Below the pieces are notes generated by a model. The model had not been told where the DNA came from and ran no database searches. It saw only the letters and a list, made by a program, of their open reading frames with translations. 64,000 nucleotides of DNA from Niastella sp. OAS944 (lineage in GTDB: Bacteria; Bacteroidota; Bacteroidia; Chitinophagales; Chitinophagaceae): contig JANUBW010000003.1 of NCBI GenBank assembly GCA_024809215.1, positions 186,001-250,000 of the forward strand, given 5' to 3'. This document shows, piece by piece, positions 19,469 through 28,652 of the stretch. The position numbers were made by a program, and so were the translations under genes. Every line of letters starts with the position of its first letter. The stretch's first letter is position 1.

Positions 19469-20278
19469 TTAACGGCCATGATCAATCATTCTTTCCCCGG
19501 TAAATTTTATAGCCTCTTTATAAAAATGGCTCATATCATGATAACCATAAACCGCAGGATCGAATGCCTGCTTATTGGCCACAAAGGCGGTCAGTGCCGT
19601 TCGGCACCTCATTATTGAAAGATACTTTTTAGGGGTTATGCCAACCACTTTATTAAAATACCGGTTAATGGTTTTTGAGGACATAAACAACCGTTCGGCA
19701 AGTTCGTCAACATTATATTTCATGCTCCCACCTTCATACATGGCAATTGTTTTGGTCACCAGCTCAATATAATGGGTACGCGCTCTTTTTGTTTTTAGCT
19801 GATCAAGAAAGTGGTCTTCAAGTAACTTCTTCCTTTCGTAAAAACCACCGGCAACTTTAATACGCATAATTAAAGAGGCAGGAAGCACTTGCTGCAAAGG
19901 CACCAGCTTACCTGCCATTTGTGACTGGTCTACGCCTAAAACCGATTCCAGAGCACCGGGGTAGAACTTAACAGTAAATATATGATCGGCCGGTTGATTA
20001 TATCTTTCGACAATGGTATCTCTGGTAAGGAGAATGTCATGGTTGCCAGGCACCAGAAAGTGTTTATTTCCGAGGGTAAGGTAGTATGATGTTCCCAAAT
20101 TGATCCAGAAAGTAGGCGTAAGGCTGGCAAACATTTTAACTGTAAAGCAATCGTTACCGGCGAAGGCATGCGTTGCGTGGGGTGAAGATTCGGAAAAGAA
20201 CTCAATATAGCTGGCCAGTTCTTCACATGGCGGGCTGAACTGATATATTTTTCTGATATTATCGAAGATCTCAACCAT
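19469..20278 (-). CDS. AraC family transcriptional regulator
   Basis: 269 residues. The C-terminal ~100 residues are the AraC HTH domain: MKYNVDELAERLFMSSKTIN is the first HTH and AVYGYHDMSHFYKEAIKFTG the second, with DMSHF replacing the usual DxSHF pattern closely. The N-terminal part is a cupin-like sensing domain with the DUF6597-like style frequent in Bacteroidota (CEELASYIEFF ... HFLVPGNHDI). It is immediately upstream of, and in the same direction as, the TAP-like hydrolase; control of that gene is possible but not shown. Confidence 0.9.
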   Translation of the reverse strand: MVEIFDNIRKIYQFSPPCEELASYIEFFSESSPHATHAFAGNDCFTVKMFASLTPTFWINLGTSYYLTLGNKHFLVPGNHDILLTRDTIVERYNQPADHIFTVKFYPGALESVLGVDQSQMAGKLVPLQQVLPASLIMRIKVAGGFYERKKLLEDHFLDQLKTKRARTHYIELVTKTIAMYEGGSMKYNVDELAERLFMSSKTINRYFNKVVGITPKKYLSIMRCRTALTAFVANKQAFDPAVYGYHDMSHFYKEAIKFTGERMIDHGR

Positions 20279-20345
20279 TCCTGTTTAACTTGTACAAGTT
20301 TAAGTCAATTTGCTTATTCAGGAAAATATTTGCATTTTACCACCA

Positions 20346-20876
20346 ATGGCGTACCAGTTCAATATCAATCATACCCCCACCACTCCCGAAATTCTATACA
20401 GCAACAAGTGGAAAGCAACTGATTACTACATATTCTCAACAGACAGTGAATTATGGTGCCAGGCAAAGCTGTTGATCATCGACAAACAGGTCACCGACAA
20501 ACCCGAAGAAGCGGTCGTATTCTTACTGCAACGGTATTTATTGGAATTTGAAATGTGGACTGAACAAATGCTGAACGACTTAACGCCCGAACAATTCACA
20601 GCAATGGTAAACCTCGACATTTGTGATTTCCCTGACACCGCTTTATATTACGATATTGAAGACTTTACTAAAAGTTATAACGAAATTTTGAGGGGTATGC
20701 AGGGCGAAGCAAGTTTAACCATCACTAAAAATGGAAGCAACGCGTCTACTTTCGATTTTCTTAGTGAACATGATGTAGTTGATGTTACCAGCCTCAACGA
20801 CGCCTGGAACAACAGACAATATTTTATTGAAACCTGGACGGGCTGGGCTTTCTACACATGGTGCACCGGCGCATAA
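20346..20876 (+). CDS. Hypothetical protein
   Basis: 176 residues from the ATG at 20346 (MAYQFNINHTPTTPE); the longer frame from 20310 runs into the promoter spacer shared with the divergent AraC gene. The protein is acidic, soluble, with no signal peptide; WSTD-like loops and a C-terminal aromatic cluster (FIETWTGWAFYTWCTGA) are notable. No family recognised. Confidence 0.68.
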   Translation: MAYQFNINHTPTTPEILYSNKWKATDYYIFSTDSELWCQAKLLIIDKQVTDKPEEAVVFLLQRYLLEFEMWTEQMLNDLTPEQFTAMVNLDICDFPDTALYYDIEDFTKSYNEILRGMQGEASLTITKNGSNASTFDFLSEHDVVDVTSLNDAWNNRQYFIETWTGWAFYTWCTGA

Positions 20877-21115
20877 AAATTGCTACCGCATCTTCCGCTA
20901 ATAAGATTGCTTCTGCCTGAGCCGGCGCAAACGATTGCTTCATTATTTTTTATATCAACCGCAACTCCCCGGTTGGTAATACCGTCATACCTCTTCAGCC
21001 AACTAATAATTAATATTAAATTAATATTTACGCCGGTCTTCAACTAGTACCATCTACCCCAAAATTCCGTCAATAGGTTAGAAAAAAAACATCATACCTC
21101 TCACACAAAATGAAC

Positions 21116-23656
21116 ATGGATACACGTAGGGAATTCCTAAAAAAATCATTGTTGCTCTCAGGCGCTGCAGGTTTGTCGCAAGTACTGCCCGCTTCCATTC
21201 AACGGGCACTGGCAATTGACCCGGCTGTTGGCAGCACCTTTCTCGATGCGGAGCATATTGTAATACTCATGCAGGAGAACCGCTCTTTTGATCATTGTTT
21301 TGGCACCCTGCAAGGTGTGCGCGGCTTTAATGATCCCCGTGCGCTTATGCTGCCCGATAAAAAACCGGTATGGTTGCAAACCAATGAAAAGGGCGAAACC
21401 TATGCACCTTTTCGTTTAGACATTAAAGATTCAAAAATAACCTGGATGGGCTCCCTGCCACACTCGCGCGCCAGCCAGGTAGACGCTAACAATAACGGCA
21501 AATACGACAAATGGCTTATTGCAAAAAGACCGGGCAATAAACAATATGCCCACCTGCCTTTAACGCTGGGCTATTATACACGCGAAGACCTTCCGTTTAA
21601 CTATGCACTGGCAGATGCTTTTACCATTTGCGATCAGCACTTTTGTTCTGCCATGACCAGCACTACGCCCAACCGTTCATTTTTCTGGAATGGTAAGATC
21701 ACCCATGAGGTAGATGGCCGCCCCAAAGCACATATTCGTAACGATGATTACAGTTATGCCAAACTACCCTGGACCACTTTTCCTGAATTGCTTGAAGAGA
21801 ACAATATTCCATGGAAGTTCTACCAAAACGAATTAAGCTGCGGCGGTGGTTTTAAAGGCGAAGAAAGATCATGGCTGGCCAATTTTGGTTGTAACAACCT
21901 GGAGTTCTTTTCGGCTTTTAATGTAAAGTTCACCACCCGCTATGTGCAGGCCCTGCAAAACCTGATAGATACTTTGCCAGGCCAGATAGGCAAACTGGAA
22001 GAAGAAAGCCCTTCATCGGAAGAAGCTGCAAAAAACATAAAAGCAGCTGTAGCGAAGAAACAGGAGGCATTGGATAACGCCCGCTCCGAACTAAATAAAT
22101 GGAAGAAAGAGAATTTTGATAAACTCACCGACAAGGAGAAACGCCTGTTTGAACGGGCTTTTGTAGTAAACAATGGCGACCCCGGTTACCGTAAATTAAG
22201 CAAGCTTAGTTATGATGATAATGGTACACAACGTGAGCTGGCCGTACCTGCCGGCGACCTGTTATACCAGTTCCGCAAAGATGTAAATGAAGGTAAGTTG
22301 CCTGCCGTATCGTGGCTGGCAGCGCCGCAAAATTTCAGCGACCATCCAAGCGCGCCCTGGTACGGCGCCTGGTATGTTTCGGAGATATTGGATATTCTTA
22401 CCAAAAATCCGGAAGTATGGAAAAAGACCATCTTCATTGTTACCTACGATGAAAACGATGGATACTTCGATCATGCACAACCTTTTTATATTCCCGATGA
22501 AAAGCGTCCTGAAACCGGAAAAGTGTCAGCCGGCATCGACACTGAAGTAGAATATGTACGTTTGGAAAATGAACTGGCGCAGGGCGTGTCGAAAAAGGCA
22601 GCACGCGAAGCGCCTATTGGTTTAGGTTTTCGTGTACCCATGATCATTGCATCGCCCTGGAGCCGCGGCGGAAAAGTATGCTCACAGGTATTCGATCATA
22701 CCTCTACACAACAATTCCTGGAAACATTCTTCGCCCAAAAACTAGGTAAAAAAATTCACCAGACGAATATCAGCGAATGGAGAAGAACCATCTGTGGCGA
22801 TCTTACCGCTGCGTTCAGTCCATACAATGGTAATAAGATGGAAACGCTGCCCTTTTTGAACCGCAATAAATTTGTTGAAGAGATCTATAATGCCAAATTC
22901 AAACAAGAGCCCAAAGGCATTAAACAATTGACCGGGCAGCAGATCAACAACATTATTCAAACACCGGGCGCCATTGACCAGGTAATGTGGCAGGAGAAAG
23001 GTGTACGTGCATCGAGCGCGTTGCCTTACGAGTTGTATGCCGATGCAACTTACAACGCTCATAAAAATCAAATAGAGATAAAAATGACAGCCGGCAATAA
23101 AGCTTTTGGCAAACAGGCTGCCGGCTCACCATTTACCGTATACGCACCCGGTAAGTATACCGAAAAAGGAATACAGGACATTTCGCGCAATTGGGGTTTT
23201 GCCGTAAAAGCCGGCGACAGTCTTAACTATACCTGGCCGTTGGATGCATTTGAAAATAACCAGTATCATCTGCGCCTGTATGGGCCTAATGGTTTTTACC
23301 GCGAATTCAAAGGCGGCGCATCAGATCCTGAACTGGAAATAAACCTGGAGTATGAGCTGGATGCAAAAACACATAAGCCAACCGGTAATGTGATTTTACA
23401 GTTTGCCAATAAGAATGCACAAAAAGCTGTACAAATAACAATTAAAGACAACGGGTACAAAAAGAAAGACCTGGTACGCGAAATAGCAAAAGGCAGCAAG
23501 GATACCGTAGTTCTACCGCTAAAAGAAAGCCATGGCTGGTACGACCTCAGTGTAAAGGTCAATGGTGCCGAAGCATTTGAAAAACGATACGCCGGCAGGG
23601 TTGAAACAGGAAAAGAAAGTTTTAGTGATCCGGTGATGGGAAAAGTGATCTGGTAA
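21116..23656 (+). CDS. Phosphocholine-specific phospholipase C (Tat-exported)
   Basis: 846 residues from MDTRREFLKK at 21116 (an ATG two codons upstream is also possible). The N-terminus is a twin-arginine signal (TRREFLKKSLLLSGAAG). The phosphoesterase domain follows with HIVILMQENRSFDHCFG, SMTSTTPNRSFFW-like and TYDENDGYFDH, all hallmarks of the bacterial acid-phosphatase/PlcH-PlcN superfamily. Two C-terminal beta domains (about residues 630-730 and 745-840) correspond to the DUF756 repeats of this family. It should hydrolyse phosphatidylcholine or sphingomyelin to phosphocholine outside the cytosol. Residues 280-330 contain a charged coiled-coil-like insertion. Terminator at 23671. Confidence 0.94.
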   Translation: MDTRREFLKKSLLLSGAAGLSQVLPASIQRALAIDPAVGSTFLDAEHIVILMQENRSFDHCFGTLQGVRGFNDPRALMLPDKKPVWLQTNEKGETYAPFRLDIKDSKITWMGSLPHSRASQVDANNNGKYDKWLIAKRPGNKQYAHLPLTLGYYTREDLPFNYALADAFTICDQHFCSAMTSTTPNRSFFWNGKITHEVDGRPKAHIRNDDYSYAKLPWTTFPELLEENNIPWKFYQNELSCGGGFKGEERSWLANFGCNNLEFFSAFNVKFTTRYVQALQNLIDTLPGQIGKLEEESPSSEEAAKNIKAAVAKKQEALDNARSELNKWKKENFDKLTDKEKRLFERAFVVNNGDPGYRKLSKLSYDDNGTQRELAVPAGDLLYQFRKDVNEGKLPAVSWLAAPQNFSDHPSAPWYGAWYVSEILDILTKNPEVWKKTIFIVTYDENDGYFDHAQPFYIPDEKRPETGKVSAGIDTEVEYVRLENELAQGVSKKAAREAPIGLGFRVPMIIASPWSRGGKVCSQVFDHTSTQQFLETFFAQKLGKKIHQTNISEWRRTICGDLTAAFSPYNGNKMETLPFLNRNKFVEEIYNAKFKQEPKGIKQLTGQQINNIIQTPGAIDQVMWQEKGVRASSALPYELYADATYNAHKNQIEIKMTAGNKAFGKQAAGSPFTVYAPGKYTEKGIQDISRNWGFAVKAGDSLNYTWPLDAFENNQYHLRLYGPNGFYREFKGGASDPELEINLEYELDAKTHKPTGNVILQFANKNAQKAVQITIKDNGYKKKDLVREIAKGSKDTVVLPLKESHGWYDLSVKVNGAEAFEKRYAGRVETGKESFSDPVMGKVIW

Positions 23657-23670
23657 CCCTTTCATAATAA

Positions 23671-23703
23671 AAAGAGTCCCGACGGCAACGTCGGGACTTT
23701 ATA
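23671..23703. terminator. Intrinsic terminator between convergent genes
   Basis: AGTCCCGACG (23675-23684) pairs with CGTCGGGACT (23689-23698) around a GCAA loop, with A and T runs flanking. It serves phospholipase C and the opposing 113-residue gene. Confidence 0.9.
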
Positions 23704-23725
23704 ATAAATCAATTAATACGGAATA

Positions 23726-24067
23726 TTATACGCCGCTACGTATTCTAAGTCCATGAAGAAACTCGGCAATTCCGAGACCAATAACCCCAAAGCACACAAC
23801 TATCAGCCCACCACCGGTAGCAATAAACGCTCCCCAGGTGATCAATACACCAACCACAAACAAAAAACTACCAGAGGCAATATGGGCGTTGGCACTTCGT
23901 TTCATTCGTTTATAATCACGCCGGCCGGCTTCTTCAATTTGCCGGGCCATTTCGGGTGTTAGCTTTCCTTTTTCTATTAAAGCTTCCCTAATTTGAATAG
24001 CGTTCCATTTTTGCTTATAAAGGCTGGAAGCTATTTGTACTAGCTTATCACGAACATGCTTTTCCAA
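23726..24067 (-). CDS. Small membrane protein of unknown function
   Basis: 113 residues. The N-terminal ~55 residues are charged and helical (YKQKWNAIQIREALIEKG), resembling the SHOCT-like or helical heads of small Bacteroidota membrane proteins, followed by two transmembrane helices (IASGSFLFVVGVLITWGAF and GGGLIVVCFGVIGLGIAEF) separated by a short glycine turn. No enzymatic motif. Single gene. Confidence 0.75.
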   Translation of the reverse strand: MEKHVRDKLVQIASSLYKQKWNAIQIREALIEKGKLTPEMARQIEEAGRRDYKRMKRSANAHIASGSFLFVVGVLITWGAFIATGGGLIVVCFGVIGLGIAEFLHGLRIRSGV

Positions 24068-24172
24068 AGGATTGAGATTTAGAATTAAAACCGAAAAATA
24101 ATACCTGCTAACAGTATTTGCAAGTATCCATTATTTTTGACAGTTGCTGACCTATTTCTATTTATTACGGGA

Positions 24173-24718
24173 TCATTTAAACCAATTAAGCGCCCGGGTT
24201 AAATAGTCGTCAAAATTTATATATTCTGCTATCACCTTGTTTTCATTATCGATGCCAAAAAGATGGCCGGGCTTACTTTTTAGGATCTCTATTATCCCTT
24301 TATCCAGATTGTACGTCTCAAAGATCCTGGTTATAATTGCCTGATCAGAACTCTCGATAGGATATTCAATAGAAACCTCACCGTCATCATGGCTGCCAAT
24401 AGTCATTCTACCTTCTATTTCAATTTCGCAGTTATGAATGAAATAATCTGGATTATTTAAAAAGAAGTTATTGAAGTCGCCAATAGTTTTAAACCCATCA
24501 ACTATTTTATTATCGAGGTATGGATTGTCCTTTGAATAAGCAACAATTTTGCACGAAAGCAATTGTGTGTCTCGTGGCAAAAGGGTTGTCGCTTGTAAAG
24601 TAGACATTTCGAGAAAATAAAAACTTTCCGTAAGTTCAGTGGGTCTATTGAAACCTAGCAGTTGAATGGTTAAATTATTATCTTCTAAATGCTGCATGTG
24701 TTGATTTAAGTGTTCCAT
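24173..24718 (-). CDS. Hypothetical protein translationally coupled to a HEAGH protein
   Basis: 181 residues starting MEHLNQHMQHLE at 24718. The start codon overlaps the upstream gene's stop as TAATG, which decides this start over the in-frame ATG at 24733 and indicates translational coupling. It is an acidic soluble protein without signal peptide or recognised motif; strands near MTIGSHDDGEVSIEYPIES suggest an alpha/beta fold. Function unknown, but coupling implies that it works with the HEAGH protein. Confidence 0.75.
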   Translation of the reverse strand: MEHLNQHMQHLEDNNLTIQLLGFNRPTELTESFYFLEMSTLQATTLLPRDTQLLSCKIVAYSKDNPYLDNKIVDGFKTIGDFNNFFLNNPDYFIHNCEIEIEGRMTIGSHDDGEVSIEYPIESSDQAIITRIFETYNLDKGIIEILKSKPGHLFGIDNENKVIAEYINFDDYLTRALNWFK

Positions 24719-25218
24719 TAATCCCGTAACCATTTTAACATTTGTGGATAAGCGGATTCACCAGGCTGGGCATTCCTGGGTTCAATGGTCATTTTACACC
24801 ACTGCAACATAGGAGTGCCGAAAAAATGGCCGGCCTGAAAATTCTCAACAATGCTTTTGCCACTGCCCTTGTATCCCTGCTCGTGAAAAACAATATGCGG
24901 ATCAATTTGCAAATATATACAGGCCGCATAAGACCAGGCAATGGCCATCATTTCTTCTGTTTCCCGCTCCTTACTTTCTATAATAGCTTCCTTACCCAAT
25001 AATGAACGGCGATCGGCAGGCACAACAGCAATATGCCCCGCTTCGTGCAAAATATCACCAGGATACAGTAAGGCGTCTTTGTCAATCACAATACATCCCT
25101 GCTCTATAAGCAAGCCCGGTAAAAAACTGCCGTTCTCAATTTTTCTGAATGCGATGGAAATGCCGATGCTGTTAAGGAATTGAATGCATTTATCTAAAAT
25201 TTGCTGGTCTTGCTGCAT
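24718..25218 (-). CDS. Putative zinc metallopeptidase-like protein (HEAGH)
   Basis: 166 residues. GDILHEAGHIAVVPAD contains HEAGH (about residues 57-61), the HExxH zinc-binding signature of zincin peptidases, followed by a helix rich in glutamate (KERETEEMMAIAWSYA) that could provide the third ligand. No signal peptide, so probably cytosolic. It is shorter than classical metalloproteases and could be a degenerate or IrrE-like domain. Its stop overlaps the start of the next gene by one base. Confidence 0.72.
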   Translation of the reverse strand: MQQDQQILDKCIQFLNSIGISIAFRKIENGSFLPGLLIEQGCIVIDKDALLYPGDILHEAGHIAVVPADRRSLLGKEAIIESKERETEEMMAIAWSYAACIYLQIDPHIVFHEQGYKGSGKSIVENFQAGHFFGTPMLQWCKMTIEPRNAQPGESAYPQMLKWLRD

Positions 25219-25987
25219 AGAAAGGTTGTTGGGGCAAAGCTCATAATTAAAGCTGACATTTGATCTTTAACCATATTGTATATGAGCACAAATATTTTCA
25301 ACCCCGGCTTTGCAAGACGCTTTGCAGCCAATTTTCCCACCTGGAATCATTTGTATTTGAGAACAGTGAGATAGAAAAATACTATTATACAGAATAACCG
25401 GGCAGTATAAAACTGAAAGGGAAAAATCAGCCAGCCTTTTACAAAAGCTATTCTTCACTTTATTTAATGAATCATATCGTGCATTCACTAATTACAGTGA
25501 AAAACAGGATCCCTCAATTTAACAATCTCATTGACTTTCAATAATTTGATTAGTTGGCATTTCGTTGGCCTATTATGGTACAACAAACAATTAAAATAAA
25601 ACTATGAAAATCGCTATCATTAAAGATTCCGGCGATAATAAATAGCCTAACGGCAATGACCAGCTATCTGTTGAAACGAAGATGACGGGTGTCAGCTTGC
25701 CGAGGCGGTTGTAATGGGAATGCACTTTCCACCTGTTCGTGCATTAGGATAACCCTACGCCGGCGTATTATCCTTACGAAAACCGGTCAACAACACGGCA
25801 AGTCAACAGGCAGCAGACTAACATTTCATTGTATTTTTTTTGAAAACAAATTGATTTATTCCTCCCGGCTACACCGGAACAGGAGTAAGCCGCGTCCCTA
25901 TTCAAACGAATGCGTGAGCTTCTTGATCCTACCCAACCTCCCAAAGGAGGGAAAGGAAACACATCCTTAATCAATAAAACAAATTTT
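25219..25987. other. Long intergenic stretch without a supported gene
   Basis: Open frames here are short and unconvincing on both strands. An ATG at 25604 (MKIAIIKDSGDNK) stops after 13 codons and may be a leader-peptide-like frame or a relic. Small palindromes such as ACGCCGGCGT (about 25754) and CCTCCCAAAGGAGGG (about 25939) are present. The last part should contain the promoter of the hydrolase at 25988. Confidence 0.5.
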
Positions 25988-26761
25988 ATGTTCACTAAAA
26001 AACTCAGTTCGTTAATACTTATAGTAGTATTTACAATAGTTTCACTACCCCAAATTGCAAGATCACAATCTGCTTCCAAAGGAATAAAGAATATAGTATT
26101 GGTTCACGGCGCCTTCGCCGATGGTTCAAGCTGGTCAAAGATCATTCCTGTACTTCAGGGCAAAGGGCTAAATGTAGTTGCCGTTCAAAACCCGCTCACT
26201 TCATTTGCCGATGATGTTGCTGCAACCAAACGGGCCATCGCTCAAATGGAAGGGCCCGTACTGCTGATAGGACATTCCTATGGCGGAATGGTGATCTCCG
26301 AAGCGGGCAAAGATGCAAAGGTGGCCGGATTGCTCTACGTAGCAGCCCTGGTTCCTGAAGATGGCCAAAATGTTAACGACGTTAATGCCGCTATGGCGCC
26401 AACGGCAGTTGGACCAGAGTTCCAGCTTAGCTCCGATGGCTTTTTGTCTCTGTCTCAAAAAGGGATCAACGAGTTTTTTGCACAGGACGCAACACCTGAT
26501 GAAAGAAAAATAATACTTGTTACACAGGTACCCTGGGCTGCATCGGCCACCCAACAGAAAGTATATAGCCCAGCCTGGAAAACCAAACCATCATGGTCAA
26601 TTGTTGCAGCAAAAGATGGAATGATAAATCCCGACCTGCAACGATTCAAGGCCAAACTCATAAAAGCAACCAGCATCGAACTTCAAACCGGCCATGTACC
26701 CATGGTCACAGACCCGAAAAAAGTAGCAGCATTTATTATTAGCGCAGCTGAAAAATTATAG
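25988..26761 (+). CDS. Exported alpha/beta hydrolase
   Basis: 257 residues from the ATG at 25988, chosen because it begins a signal peptide (MFTKKLSSLILIVVFTIVSL). The hydrolase domain starts NIVLVHGAFADGSSW (HGAF at 40-43) and has the nucleophile elbow GHSYGG with Ser97; His in LQTGHVPMV near the C-terminus completes the triad. This is the salicylate-esterase/EstC-like subgroup often induced with stress cargo in Bacteroidota. Followed 81 bp later by a YCII-domain gene in the same direction, possibly one operon. Confidence 0.9.
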   Translation: MFTKKLSSLILIVVFTIVSLPQIARSQSASKGIKNIVLVHGAFADGSSWSKIIPVLQGKGLNVVAVQNPLTSFADDVAATKRAIAQMEGPVLLIGHSYGGMVISEAGKDAKVAGLLYVAALVPEDGQNVNDVNAAMAPTAVGPEFQLSSDGFLSLSQKGINEFFAQDATPDERKIILVTQVPWAASATQQKVYSPAWKTKPSWSIVAAKDGMINPDLQRFKAKLIKATSIELQTGHVPMVTDPKKVAAFIISAAEKL

Positions 26762-26842
26762 TTGACTCCTTTCTAATAAATACACACGTACAACATTCAA
26801 AACAAAGTATCCATTTTTTTAAACCATAAAAATCAAATCAAA

Positions 26843-27190
26843 ATGAACGAGTTTTTAATCGCAATCCACAGAGATCTTACAAGCAAACATCCAAGCCCTT
26901 CACCAGAGCAAATGAAAGAGGCAATGAAACCTTACCAGGATTGGATTGCAGGAATAGCGGCCCAGGAGAAATTAGTAGCTCCGCCTAAGCGATGGGATGT
27001 TGACGGCAGAGTTGTAAGTTCAGCAAAGAAAATACACAATGGCCCTTATGCTGAAGGCACGGTATCCATTGGTGGGTTATTTCTGATAAGAGCAAAAGAT
27101 TATGACGAAGCAGTGGAAATTGCAAAAGGATGCCCCATCATCAAGTACGGAGCCATTGTTGAAGTACGAATGGCTGTTCCAACTGCGTAA
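26843..27190 (+). CDS. YCII-related domain protein
   Basis: 115 residues. The C-terminal half (GGLFLIRAKDYDEAVEIAKGCPIIKYGAIVEVR) matches the YCII-related ferredoxin-like fold, in which a DEAxxxAxxxP pattern follows the central strand. Small cytosolic proteins of this family are usually dimeric and of unknown enzymatic role, often paired with sigma factors or stress genes. Terminator at 27253. Confidence 0.87.
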   Translation: MNEFLIAIHRDLTSKHPSPSPEQMKEAMKPYQDWIAGIAAQEKLVAPPKRWDVDGRVVSSAKKIHNGPYAEGTVSIGGLFLIRAKDYDEAVEIAKGCPIIKYGAIVEVRMAVPTA

Positions 27191-27252
27191 CGTTATTCTT
27201 AATAAGGATGCCCTTGGTACACCAGGGGCATTCGCTATTGGTTACCAGGCAT

Positions 27253-27289
27253 AAAAAAGGTCCCAACGAAACCGTTGGGACCCTATTAT
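27253..27289. terminator. Intrinsic terminator
   Basis: GGTCCCAACG (27259-27268) pairs with CGTTGGGACC (27273-27282), with an A run before and T-rich sequence after. Lies between the convergent YCII gene and the outer-membrane barrel gene. Confidence 0.88.
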
Positions 27290-27307
27290 TTCAAAGATTA
27301 TGTCGGT

Positions 27308-27910
27308 TTATTTTTTGATTTTACCGCCGCCGATAACAAATCCGAGCTTGATGCCCATATAACCGTTCTTCATATCATTAGAGGTTTTTACACCTGAAGA
27401 GTTAACTGTTTCCATGGTAGTTTTAGGAACGATATTATATTCCAGTCCTACACGGAAGTGGGCAAGTTCAACACCAGCTCTAACCATTTCGCCAAATTTA
27501 TTACTTGCTCCGGCAGAAGCGCTGCTGTTATCAACTGAAGCGGCCGCCAGGGAATAAATACCTAAACCAGCACCTGCAAACGGACGAACTGTGGTTTGGG
27601 TGAAATAATAATCACCGGTAAGCAAATAAGAGCCTGCTGCTTTTGCATCAACTTTTGCTGTACTTCCGGTGGCATCGGAAGTTCCGCGGGCCATAACTGC
27701 CAGTTCCCAGCGAAGACCAACCGAAACATTGGGGATAACCGCATACTTAGGTTCAACGACAAATAAAACGCCGCCTTTGGCGCCTTCTCCGCCCGGAATG
27801 GCATATCCCAAACTAACATCTACTTTGAAAGGTTTAAATACGTGCTCTTGCTGGGCTTTAGCAAAAACAGCTGATGCTAACATTAGGATACTGAGAGAGA
27901 TCTTTTTCAT
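27308..27910 (-). CDS. Outer-membrane beta-barrel protein
   Basis: 200 residues from the ATG at 27910, which begins the signal peptide MKKISLSILMLASAVFAKAQ; the longer frame from 27967 lacks support. The mature protein has alternating hydrophobic strands typical of a small eight-stranded barrel (FKVDVSLGYAIPGG, VSVGLRWELAVMARG, VRPFAGAGLGIYSLAA, FRVGLEYNIVPKT, GYMGIKLGFVIGG). It resembles OmpW/PorT-like barrels. Function unknown, probably structural or channel-like. Confidence 0.82.
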   Translation of the reverse strand: MKKISLSILMLASAVFAKAQQEHVFKPFKVDVSLGYAIPGGEGAKGGVLFVVEPKYAVIPNVSVGLRWELAVMARGTSDATGSTAKVDAKAAGSYLLTGDYYFTQTTVRPFAGAGLGIYSLAAASVDNSSASAGASNKFGEMVRAGVELAHFRVGLEYNIVPKTTMETVNSSGVKTSNDMKNGYMGIKLGFVIGGGKIKK

Positions 27911-28124
27911 GAAATATTGGGTTTTATGAGGCCCAAAATAGATGTCATTTTTTTTAAATACAAACAAAACGTATTAAAAAATTTATTGTGAGAACAAAAC
28001 GATTTTTTATTCGTGTTTTTACGTAGCAATCTAACTACAAGAGGGCAGGTTATTGTTTTGTGTTAAATCATATCTTTCAGTATCTAATGATACCAGGTAA
28101 CCCCGGTTTACAATTAATAAACAC

Positions 28125-28652
28125 ATGAGAACTTTAGCCAGGCCATGCTCAATTCATATACTAAACTGCTTGTTGCTCTTTTTAATATTAACAGCAGGCA
28201 ATACTTTATCTGCACAAACCGACAGTTTTCCACCTAATACCGGCGATATAGCTTTTAATGCGTTGCTCGATGATCCAGGCTTTATTATTTGCAACCCCAA
28301 TGAAGTATTTCAATATTATAATACCGGTTCGTACTATAAACAACATAAAAGAGAAATTGAACAGTATTTCAAACGCAATTATCGCCCGGCACAAACAGCC
28401 GAGCAAACTGGTTATTTAACCATACGTTTTATAATCAATTGTTCAGGTAAAACAGGGCGGTTTAGAATGTATGAGCTTGATGCCCATTACCAGCCTTATA
28501 AATTCAATGACAGTATTTGCAGCCAGTTAATGACACTAACAAAAGCCCTCAAAAACTGGCAACCGGCCGAATATAAGAACAAGATCTATGACAGCTATCA
28601 ATATATAACCTTCAAACTAAAAAAAGGAGCCATTGAATGTGTGTTACCTTAA
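28125..28652 (+). CDS. Exported protein with possible TonB-C-like domain
   Basis: 175 residues with a signal peptide ending near NTLSAQ. The C-terminal ~90 residues (QTGYLTIRFIINCSGKTGRF ... LTKALKNWQPAEYKNKIYDS) resemble the beta-alpha-beta TonB C-terminal-like domain seen in small exported Bacteroidota proteins. Its end overlaps the start of the TPR gene by 16 bp, so the two are probably co-translated. Confidence 0.65.
   Translation: MRTLARPCSIHILNCLLLFLILTAGNTLSAQTDSFPPNTGDIAFNALLDDPGFIICNPNEVFQYYNTGSYYKQHKREIEQYFKRNYRPAQTAEQTGYLTIRFIINCSGKTGRFRMYELDAHYQPYKFNDSICSQLMTLTKALKNWQPAEYKNKIYDSYQYITFKLKKGAIECVLP

Noticed and set aside
25267-25488. Minus-strand open frame of 73 codons
   Set aside because: Cysteine-rich with random-looking composition and no family pattern, inside an otherwise gene-free stretch.
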